Shown: positions 57,944-64,000 of the stretch, piece by piece
Position numbering within the stretch: position 1 is the first letter of the stretch
Layout of the letters: the number at the start of each line of letters is the position of its first letter
NCBI RefSeq assembly: GCF_001651035.1
Contig: NZ_LXRG01000201.1
Location: forward strand, 186,001 to 250,000
Source of the DNA: Halomonas sp. ALS9
Lineage (GTDB): Bacteria > Pseudomonadota > Gammaproteobacteria > Pseudomonadales > Halomonadaceae
DNA: 64,000 nt
Direction of reading: 5' to 3'
Position numbers and translations under genes: made by a program
The notes under the pieces: model-generated
Seen by the model: only the letters and a program-made list of their open reading frames with translations
Told to the model about the DNA's origin: nothing
Databases searched by the model: none

Positions 57944-58714
57944 TTATTGATCATCCAAGCCTAACATGGCAGAGAGCCGCTCGGGGGGCACAAATCCCGG
58001 CACTAGCTGCCCATTGGGTAAAATAATTGCTGGTGTGCCCTTTACGCCCAATGCTTTGCCCAGATCATACTGCCCTGCTACGGGATTGTCGCAGTTCGCA
58101 GCGCTGGAAATAGTCTGGCCTTCCTTGGCTTGGGTCATCGCTTCGCTGCGGTTATCCGAGCACCACACTTGCTGCAGCGTTGTGGCAGCCTGGCTACTCA
58201 TGCCCGCACGGGGAAACGCCATATAGTGAACGGCGATACCGCGTTCATTCAACTCCGGAATAGTGTCGTGTAACCGCGCACAATAGGGGCAAGTAGGGTC
58301 AGTAAACACCGTTATAGTGGCTTTGGGCTCATCGGCGCCACGAAAGATCACCAACTCACCGTCAGGCACGGCTGCCAGCGCATCGGCACGCGCCCGGTTT
58401 TGCTCTTGTTCGGTCAAATTGACCAGCCCTTGATCGCCATTTTCATACAGGTCGCCGACCAGGAAGTGGCTACCGTCAGCGTTAGAGTAAAAAGATTCAC
58501 CGCTCTCCAGCCGCACATGATAAACGCCCTTCATAGGCGTTTCGGTGACCGCTTCCACGGGCATCGACTGGCCATTGACGCTCAGCGATCCAGCCAGTTG
58601 ATCTGCCACGTTATCGGCCTGGGCAGCGGCAGGTAACAGGCTGACGGTTAACAAACACGCCAGCATTGAGAAAGGTGTCAGTAAAGGGTGTGCTACAAAA
58701 CGGCGTTGACGCAT
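57944..58714 (-). CDS. dsbC: Thiol:disulfide interchange protein DsbC
   Basis: Periplasmic disulfide isomerase. The 256-aa product from ATG 58714 has an N-terminal signal peptide (hydrophobic run FSMLACLLTVSLLPAAAQA), a small dimerisation domain (residues 30-90), and a thioredoxin domain with FTDPTCPYCARLHD holding the CPYC active site, and GVKGTPAIILPNG with the cis-Pro. A farther open frame to 58849 lies in xerD and is not used. It sits 7 bp from xerD, as in E. coli. Confidence 0.95.
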   Translation of the reverse strand: MRQRRFVAHPLLTPFSMLACLLTVSLLPAAAQADNVADQLAGSLSVNGQSMPVEAVTETPMKGVYHVRLESGESFYSNADGSHFLVGDLYENGDQGLVNLTEQEQNRARADALAAVPDGELVIFRGADEPKATITVFTDPTCPYCARLHDTIPELNERGIAVHYMAFPRAGMSSQAATTLQQVWCSDNRSEAMTQAKEGQTISSAANCDNPVAGQYDLGKALGVKGTPAIILPNGQLVPGFVPPERLSAMLGLDDQ

Positions 58715-58721
58715 TATCAAT

Positions 58722-59603
58722 TCAACCTCGTGGGTGATGTTCTGCATGCAGGTTTTCCAAGCGCGCCTGGGCCACATGAGTATAAATTTGGGTCGTCGAC
58801 AGATCGCTATGACCCAGCAGCAGCTGTACGACCCGCAAATTGGCCCCATGATTCAATAAATGGGTCGCAAAAGCATGGCGAAGCGTATGCGGTGACAGTG
58901 GCCGGGTGATGCCTGCCGTTATCGCATGCACCTTAATCCGGTGCCAAAAAGTTTGCCGGGTCATGGCTTTATCGCCCCGGCCGGGAAATAGCGCGGGGCG
59001 TGTTGGGTCGCTCATCAGCGAAAGCCGTGCGGTCTGCATATAGTGGGCCAGCCAATCCGCCGCCTCTTCACCCATGGGTACCAGACGGTCTTTATCGCCC
59101 TTACCGCGCACCCGCACCACGTTTTGACGCAGGTTGACCGCGTCGCCGGTGAGCCCTACCAGTTCAGAGACCCGCAAGCCACAGGCGTAAAGCAATTCCA
59201 GCATGGCGCGGTCACGAACGCCCAACGGCGTATCAGTATCGGGCGCTAATAGCAGGCGCTCCACCTCGTCCTCTTCCAAGGCATTCGGCAAACCGGGGAT
59301 CACGCGGGGTAGCTTGATATCGGTGAGTGGGTCGGTTTCCACCTGGTTATTTAAACGCCCCCAGCGGTAGAAGCTGCGCAGCGTCGACAGCAGCCGGGCA
59401 TTGCTACGCAGTTGATAGCCTTCCTCCCGGCGACTGACCAGCCACTCACTAAGACGCTCCGGCGGCGGCGCCAAGAGCGCATCGCCGTGGCTCTCCAAGT
59501 GGGCTTGCCAGGCGGTTAAATCGCGTCGATAGGCGGCTAACGTATGATCGCTGGCACCCTGCTCTAACCACAGGGCATCTAAAAATGCATCGATAACGCT
59601 CAT
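58722..59603 (-). CDS. xerD: Tyrosine recombinase XerD
   Basis: Resolves chromosome dimers at dif with XerC and FtsK. The 293-aa product has an N-terminal SAM-like core-binding domain (LWLEQGASDHTLAAYRRDL) and a catalytic domain with the Arg in YACGLRVSELVGL, the His-x-x-Arg in SPHTLRHAFATHLL, His in LLGHSDLSTTQIY and the nucleophile Tyr in the same segment. Domain length and the dsbC neighbour support XerD rather than XerC. Confidence 0.93.
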   Translation of the reverse strand: MSVIDAFLDALWLEQGASDHTLAAYRRDLTAWQAHLESHGDALLAPPPERLSEWLVSRREEGYQLRSNARLLSTLRSFYRWGRLNNQVETDPLTDIKLPRVIPGLPNALEEDEVERLLLAPDTDTPLGVRDRAMLELLYACGLRVSELVGLTGDAVNLRQNVVRVRGKGDKDRLVPMGEEAADWLAHYMQTARLSLMSDPTRPALFPGRGDKAMTRQTFWHRIKVHAITAGITRPLSPHTLRHAFATHLLNHGANLRVVQLLLGHSDLSTTQIYTHVAQARLENLHAEHHPRG

Positions 59604-59649
59604 ACGTCAGCAGTCTCCAGCTGTTTGTTATCAAGCCGCTATATAAAAC

Positions 59650-59683
59650 AAAACCCCGCCCCGCAAAGCGGTGACGGGGTTTT
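59650..59683 (-). terminator. Intrinsic terminator after rplS
   Basis: AAAACCCCG and CGGGGTTTT form the outer stem, with a smaller inner CCGC/GCGG stem, and T/A ends on both sides. It lies 57 bp after rplS (minus strand) and before xerD, so it probably closes the rpsP-rimM-trmD-rplS operon. Confidence 0.75.
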
Positions 59684-59739
59684 GGTATCCGGGCGCAACG
59701 CGTGCAAAAGAGCAGCGTGCGCCCGCGGAGCAGCGGCGT

Positions 59740-60096
59740 TTAAGCCAGCTTTTCCTTGATACGTGCAGAACGACCGCTGCGCTCGCGCAGGTAGTAAAGC
59801 TTGGCTTGACGCACGTCACCGCGACGCTTGACTTCGATCGAGTCAACCAGCGGGCTGTAGGTCTGGAAAGTACGCTCTACGCCAACGCCGTGAGAAATTT
59901 TACGCACGGTGAAAGCGGAGTTCAGGCCACGGTTACGCTTACCGATGACCACACCTTCAAACGCCTGCAGACGCTCGCGAGTACCTTCTTTTACTTTTAC
60001 CTGAACGACAATAGTGTCGCCGGGAGAAAAGGCAGGAATTTCCTTGCCCATTTGCTCAGATTCGATCGCCTGGATCACTTTGCTTTTGCTGCTCAT
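59740..60096 (-). CDS. rplS: 50S ribosomal protein L19
   Basis: Large-subunit protein at the subunit interface. From ATG 60096 the product is 118 aa, starting [17 protein letters not shown]; three ATG codons in a row (60102, 60099, 60096) are possible, and the last has the best distance to [25 protein letters not shown] and [20 protein letters not shown] are diagnostic. It is the last gene of the ribosome-assembly operon. Confidence 0.97.
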   Translation of the reverse strand: MSSKSKVIQAIESEQMGKEIPAFSPGDTIVVQVKVKEGTRERLQAFEGVVIGKRNRGLNSAFTVRKISHGVGVERTFQTYSPLVDSIEVKRRGDVRQAKLYYLRERSGRSARIKEKLA

Positions 60097-60288
60097 CATC
60101 ATACTCCTGAATAACGTGTTGGCTTGACCGCTCAATCATGGGTGGCGGAAGCCGTGATCCCGGCGCTCGAAACGAGCTACGCGGGAGTCGTTATGGGTGA
60201 CACAGGTGCGCTTTTTCGCCCTGCACCGCCGCTCTGTGCCAAGTAGTTGAAAAGCAACGTCGTTAAAAACAGCGTAGCTTAAAACCAA

Positions 60289-61143
60289 CTACTCAGTGGA
60301 CAGAGCGTGTTCCTCGATAAACTCGTTCAACAGCTTGCGCTGTTCGGCGTCTAATGTTCGCCCTTGCAAAAGATCGGGTCGACGTTGCCATGTACGGCCC
60401 AGTGACTGCTTTAACCGCCAGCGCTTGATGGCTGCATGATTTCCGCTTAGCAGCACATCCGGCACTTGGCGCCCGTCAATGACTTCTGGACGGGTATAGT
60501 GCGGGCAGTCTAACAGACCGTCATTAAACGAGTCTTCGACAGCGGAGTCCTGATGGCCCAGCACGCCGGGAATCAGCCTTGCCGCTGCGTCAATCAGCAC
60601 CATTGCTGGCAACTCACCGCCGCTCAGCACATAGTCACCAATCGACCACTCTTCATCAATGTCACTCTCCACCACGCGTTCATCAATGCCTTCATAGCGC
60701 CCTGCCACGACCACTAAGGGCCCGGCGGAAGCCAGTGCTTGAACGCCCTGCTGATCCAACTTACGCCCCTGGGGCGAGAGGTAGATCACCGTCGGCACTA
60801 GACCGGTGGCTTGCTGCGCCCGTTCCCGGGCATCAAAGATCGCTGCGCGCAGGGTGTCGACTTTCATCAACATGCCTGGACCACCACCATAAGGGCGGTC
60901 ATCGACGCTGCGGTGGCGATCAGTGGCGTAATCCCGCGGATTCCAAAATTCCAGTGCAATGCGCTGTTTCTCCACCGCTCTGCCGACCACGCCTTGTTGC
61001 GTTAGCGCGTCGAACATCTCGGGAAACAACGACACGACACCAATCCACATTGCAGGCGCTGCTGCTTTGCTCTCCGTTTCCGGCGCGCTGTCACTTTCAA
61101 ACTCAGTTGAGTCAGTAGGTACATCACTACTCAAACTGCCCAT
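60289..61143 (-). CDS. trmD: tRNA (guanine-37-N1)-methyltransferase
   Basis: Methylates G37 next to the anticodon to prevent frameshifting. The SPOUT-fold core begins [20 protein letters not shown], with YGGGPGMLM, the knot [19 protein letters not shown] and [17 protein letters not shown]. The core's own ATG (61050) has no ribosome site; the ATG at 61143, overlapping the rimM end, gives 284 aa with a 31-residue Ser/Glu-rich extension. A still earlier start (61170) is open. The start is uncertain but the enzyme call is not. Confidence 0.93.
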   Translation of the reverse strand: MGSLSSDVPTDSTEFESDSAPETESKAAAPAMWIGVVSLFPEMFDALTQQGVVGRAVEKQRIALEFWNPRDYATDRHRSVDDRPYGGGPGMLMKVDTLRAAIFDARERAQQATGLVPTVIYLSPQGRKLDQQGVQALASAGPLVVVAGRYEGIDERVVESDIDEEWSIGDYVLSGGELPAMVLIDAAARLIPGVLGHQDSAVEDSFNDGLLDCPHYTRPEVIDGRQVPDVLLSGNHAAIKRWRLKQSLGRTWQRRPDLLQGRTLDAEQRKLLNEFIEEHALSTE

Positions 61144-61151
61144 GAGTTTGG

Positions 61152-61697
61152 TCAAAATTCCGGATCCCAATCAACGACCATACGGCCCTCTTGGGAACTG
61201 ATTTCGATAATGACATCGTCTGGCAAAAATGGCAGCAGTCGCTCGCGTTTGTCGATTGACTCAGAATCGCCGCGAACCACCATGACATCGTTAGCGCCGG
61301 TTTCAAACAGGTAGCTCACCCGCCCTAGCCGTTCGCCGGCCTGAGTGAAGACCGCCATGCCTTCAAGCTCATGCCAATAATACTCATCGGCCGGTAGCTC
61401 AGGCAGTGCGTCCTTGGGCAGTACGATGTCCGTTTGGGCTAATGCTTCTGCCGCATCCCGGTCATCCACGCCTTTAAGCTGCACCACAAGCCCTTTGCCC
61501 TGCCGATGTCCCTGAACAATGGTCACAGGCATCAGGGTTTTCCCCTTGCGCACCCACCATTCGGGGTAGTCCAGAATGTTGTCCATGGGGCTGGTGTATG
61601 AGTACACCTTGAGCCAACCTTTTATCCCGTGAGGGCTAGTCAGTTTGCCTAACACCACATGCGTGTCGTCAGTATGGCTTGTTTCAAAACGCGTCAT
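61152..61697 (-). CDS. rimM: Ribosome maturation factor RimM
   Basis: Assists 30S assembly and binds S19. The 181-aa product has the RimM domain ([20 protein letters not shown]) and a PRC-barrel ([47 protein letters not shown]). It lies between rpsP (43 bp away) and trmD (slight overlap, depending on the trmD start). Confidence 0.96.
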   Translation of the reverse strand: MTRFETSHTDDTHVVLGKLTSPHGIKGWLKVYSYTSPMDNILDYPEWWVRKGKTLMPVTIVQGHRQGKGLVVQLKGVDDRDAAEALAQTDIVLPKDALPELPADEYYWHELEGMAVFTQAGERLGRVSYLFETGANDVMVVRGDSESIDKRERLLPFLPDDVIIEISSQEGRMVVDWDPEF

Positions 61698-61740
61698 CGA
61701 CGACCTCTACTTACAACATCAGACTCTACTTTAAACAGGC

Positions 61741-61989
61741 TTAGGCCTGTTTGCGTGCTTCTTTGACCAGCTCAGCAACGCGACCAGACAGCTGGGCGCC
61801 TTGGCTCTGCCAATGAGTAACACGGTCTAAATCAACACGCAGACGCTCTTCCTGACCACGGGCAACCGGGTTGAAGAAGCCAATACGCTCGATGAAGCGA
61901 CCGTCGCGAGCGTTACGCGAGTCGGTAACGGTCAGGTGGTAAAAGGGACGCTTCTTGGCGCCACCACGGGCCAAACGAATGGTAACCAT
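61741..61989 (-). CDS. rpsP: 30S ribosomal protein S16
   Basis: Small-subunit assembly protein, 82 aa. [40 protein letters not shown] and [20 protein letters not shown] are diagnostic. First gene of rpsP-rimM-trmD-rplS. The 266-bp region upstream (61990-62255) shows no gene and should contain its promoter; I saw no clear element there. Confidence 0.98.
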   Translation of the reverse strand: MVTIRLARGGAKKRPFYHLTVTDSRNARDGRFIERIGFFNPVARGQEERLRVDLDRVTHWQSQGAQLSGRVAELVKEARKQA

Positions 61990-62255
61990 ACGATAACTAT
62001 CCTTCGGTTGAGGTTACGAGAGTGTGGTTATAGCGAAAATCGCTATCGGAACACTCGTCGTGCTGTTTTCTTGGTGCTAAGCATGCCCCATAAAGAAACT
62101 CGCTTAGTGCCATTAAGGCCTTCACTGAGCGCTGCTACCGCTACGTTTTGACGTATTTGGGCAACACCCACGCATGAAGAGGCCGCATTCTACGCAAATG
62201 CGCACGACTTGGAAAGCCTGACAGCCAGAAAACTCACAACGCGTCAACCACTGCA

Positions 62256-63239
62256 TTAGCCACTGCTGCGCGGGACAAGGGTGACGCCAACCCTGATGAC
62301 CTGGTTGTCGCAGGTTGGATCCTGAACCCTCGTTTCGAGCAGGCGCAGTGCCTCCAGCGCCGTCTCATTTACCGGATTACGCACTGTGGTCAATGGACAG
62401 CGCCCCCAGGCGGCGCCAGGTACATCGTCGAACCCAGTGATAGCCACATCGTCCGGCACCCGGATACCGCGTTGCGCTGCGGCTTCAACAACCCCCAGAG
62501 CCATGGCGTCGTTAGCACATATAATGGCATCAAGCGACAAACGGGAATCCAGTAGCGCCAGCCCTTCACTTACCCCGCTCGATAGTGAGAAATTTCCCCG
62601 GCGCTGCGCCTGTAGTGACAGGCCGTAATGTGCTAATGCCTCCTCAACGCCCTGACTGCGCTCTTGATCTGAGAAGGTATCTGCCGTGCCCCCCAACCAA
62701 GCAATGCGTTGCCGCCCCTGTTTGACAAGGCGCTCCACCAGCTGCCACATGCCCTTTATATTGTCGCAACATACCGCATCAGCGCCGTTTTTTTCCAGCA
62801 CTCGACCGATCAGCACCAGTGGGGCCCCCGATGCCTGGCAGCGATCAGCGATATCACGGCTGACCGATCCCGCGGCGACAATTGCTCCATCCACCTGGTA
62901 GGCCAGCGCATGATCAATCATCTCGGTCATGTTGGCGTCTCGAAACGCTGGCAAAAGCAACGGTTGATAACCATTAGTACTCAGCACTCGAACGAGATGT
63001 TCCAGCAACCAAGCCTCGTAGGGTCGCGATATTTCACCCGCCACTACGGCCACTAGGCCAGTACGCTGGCCTGTTAGCCCGCGGGCAATCAAATTAGGAC
63101 GATAGCCCAGAGCCTTGGCAACGCGCAGTACGTGCTCGCGCTTCCGGACGGCTACCGACGCTCCTGGGGTAAACGCCCGCGACACCATTGCCCGGGATAC
63201 ACCGGCCGCTTTGGCGACATCATCTGCGGTTACACGCAC
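62256..63239 (-). CDS. LacI/GalR-family transcriptional regulator
   Basis: Likely repressor of the divergent ABC-transporter locus. The 327-aa product has the N-terminal LacI helix-turn-helix (TADDVAKAAGVSRAMVSRAF at residues 4-23 and the hinge-helix region LIARGLTGQRTG) and a periplasmic-binding-protein-like effector domain (CCDNIKGMWQLVERLVKQGR, ICANDAMALGVVEAAAQRGI, ITGFDDVPGA). The effector is unknown; LacI proteins of this type usually sense sugars. The gap to the ABC gene is 226 bp and should hold the operators, though I see no clear central CG palindrome. Confidence 0.92.
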   Translation of the reverse strand: MRVTADDVAKAAGVSRAMVSRAFTPGASVAVRKREHVLRVAKALGYRPNLIARGLTGQRTGLVAVVAGEISRPYEAWLLEHLVRVLSTNGYQPLLLPAFRDANMTEMIDHALAYQVDGAIVAAGSVSRDIADRCQASGAPLVLIGRVLEKNGADAVCCDNIKGMWQLVERLVKQGRQRIAWLGGTADTFSDQERSQGVEEALAHYGLSLQAQRRGNFSLSSGVSEGLALLDSRLSLDAIICANDAMALGVVEAAAQRGIRVPDDVAITGFDDVPGAAWGRCPLTTVRNPVNETALEALRLLETRVQDPTCDNQVIRVGVTLVPRSSG

Positions 63240-63465
63240 CGAGATAACCGACCGTATTTAACAATTTCAAGCACGCTTTTACCGCTCTATCCATTAGATA
63301 ACACGGGCCATTTTAACATTTTTGAGCCGTCTCTGGAGTGTTTTAAAAGCTACATCAAAACGTCACAGACGCGCGGTAATTTTGCTTTATTGAAATTTTG
63401 CACGCGCGTTCAAAAATCCCCAACGTTGCTTTTCAAAATCACTTGTTAACACTGGAGGCCGACCA

Positions 63466-64000
63466 ATGCGCACCGAAGCACTTGCACTCAATGACGTAAC
63501 GATTGACCTCAGACAACAGCGTATTCTGGAAAGCATCCATCTGGATGTGGAACCAGGCAGCTTCACCTGCTTGCTAGGCCCCTCCGGCTGCGGCAAGACA
63601 ACGCTATTGCGTGCTATTGCTGGTTTTACGCCCCTGAGTCGCGGCGATATCCGTCTCGGTTCAAAGTCGATTGCCCATTTGCCGCCCGAAAAACGCCAGA
63701 CCGCGATGGTATTTCAATCCTATGCGCTATGGCCCCACATGAGCGTCGGCGACAACCTGGGTTACCCACTAAAGCTGCGCGGAATATCCCGCGCGGAGCG
63801 CCAGCAGCGAGTGGCAAAGATATTAGCGAGGCTAGAATTAAGCGGCTTCGAAAACCGTGCGGTAACACAGCTTTCCGGCGGGCAGCGGCAACGTGTCGCC
63901 CTTGGTAGAGCGCTGATCATCGATCCACCGCTGCTGCTTCTTGACGAGCCGCTATCCAATCTGGATGCCGCCATCCGTCGCAACTTACGCGGCGAGTTAC
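63466..64000 (+). CDS. ABC-transporter ATP-binding protein, 5' part (cut by window edge)
   Basis: First 178 codons of an importer ATPase. Walker A is LLGPSGCGKTTLLRAIAG near residues 37-54, the Q-loop TAMVFQSYALWPHMSVGDNL, the signature LSGGQRQRVALGRALI and Walker B LLLLDEPLSNLD. The Q-loop and N-terminus are of the sugar/polyamine/phosphonate/iron importer class (CUT1/MOI-like); the class cannot be fixed from this part. ATG 63466 follows a GGAGG-like site. Permease and binding-protein genes probably lie to the right. Confidence 0.93.
   Translation, partial: MRTEALALNDVTIDLRQQRILESIHLDVEPGSFTCLLGPSGCGKTTLLRAIAGFTPLSRGDIRLGSKSIAHLPPEKRQTAMVFQSYALWPHMSVGDNLGYPLKLRGISRAERQQRVAKILARLELSGFENRAVTQLSGGQRQRVALGRALIIDPPLLLLDEPLSNLDAAIRRNLRGEL

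Overview
The window reads as one block of core chromosome from a gammaproteobacterium. Gene content and order, moderately high GC, the Pseudomonas-like order rpsP-rimM-trmD-rplS-xerD-dsbC-hom-thrC-recJ, and a long-form DapD point to Oceanospirillales, most likely Halomonadaceae (Halomonas/Vreelandella). The family placement is inference from order and protein style, not from a search. No rRNA, tRNA, CRISPR array, insertion sequence or prophage was seen. Nearly all genes have recognisable family motifs and no gene is clearly broken.

Layout. (1) 1-16253, minus strand: the envelope and translation supercluster rpsB-tsf-pyrH-frr-uppS-cdsA-dxr-rseP-bamA-ompH-lpxD-fabZ-lpxA-lpxB-rnhB-dnaE. It covers translation factors, isoprenoid and phospholipid precursors, outer-membrane assembly and lipid A; dnaE runs off the left edge. 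(2) 16589-24519, plus strand: map-glnD, a 103-bp palindromic element, then dapC, an ArsC-like gene, dapD, dapE and a small unknown (lysine/peptidoglycan precursor pathway). (3) 24552-31227: a membrane-anchored cold-shock-domain protein, slyX, ald, a thioesterase, rlmI, mutM, rpmG-rpmB and radC. Two unrelated short tandem-repeat arrays flank mutM. (4) 31402-36292, plus strand: coaBC-dut-algC-argB-slmA. (5) 36387-45043: rpoH, ftsX-ftsE-ftsY, divergent rsmD and zapB, then rimI, a holD-like gene, bolA, an MFS exporter and an acidic unknown. (6) 45128-59603: lysS and prfB (with its programmed frameshift), fadL, a merR-copA metal-efflux module, yitT, recJ, thrC-hom, dsbC and xerD. (7) 59740-61989: rplS-trmD-rimM-rpsP. 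(8) 62256-64000: a LacI-type regulator divergent from an ABC-transporter ATPase gene cut by the right edge, probably the start of a regulated uptake locus.

How they work together: the window is dominated by growth-linked functions. The accessory-looking parts are merR-copA with its 23-codon follower, the fadL and MFS genes, yitT, and the LacI/ABC edge. I found no convincing new multi-gene system. The best leads are small: repeat arrays around mutM, a structured intergenic palindrome after glnD, a membrane-tethered cold-shock protein with a T9 tract before its start codon, a tiny membrane ORF coupled to copA ending in an exact 18-bp duplication, a divergent HolD-like clamp-loader subunit, and a MerR regulator with an unusual cysteine pattern.
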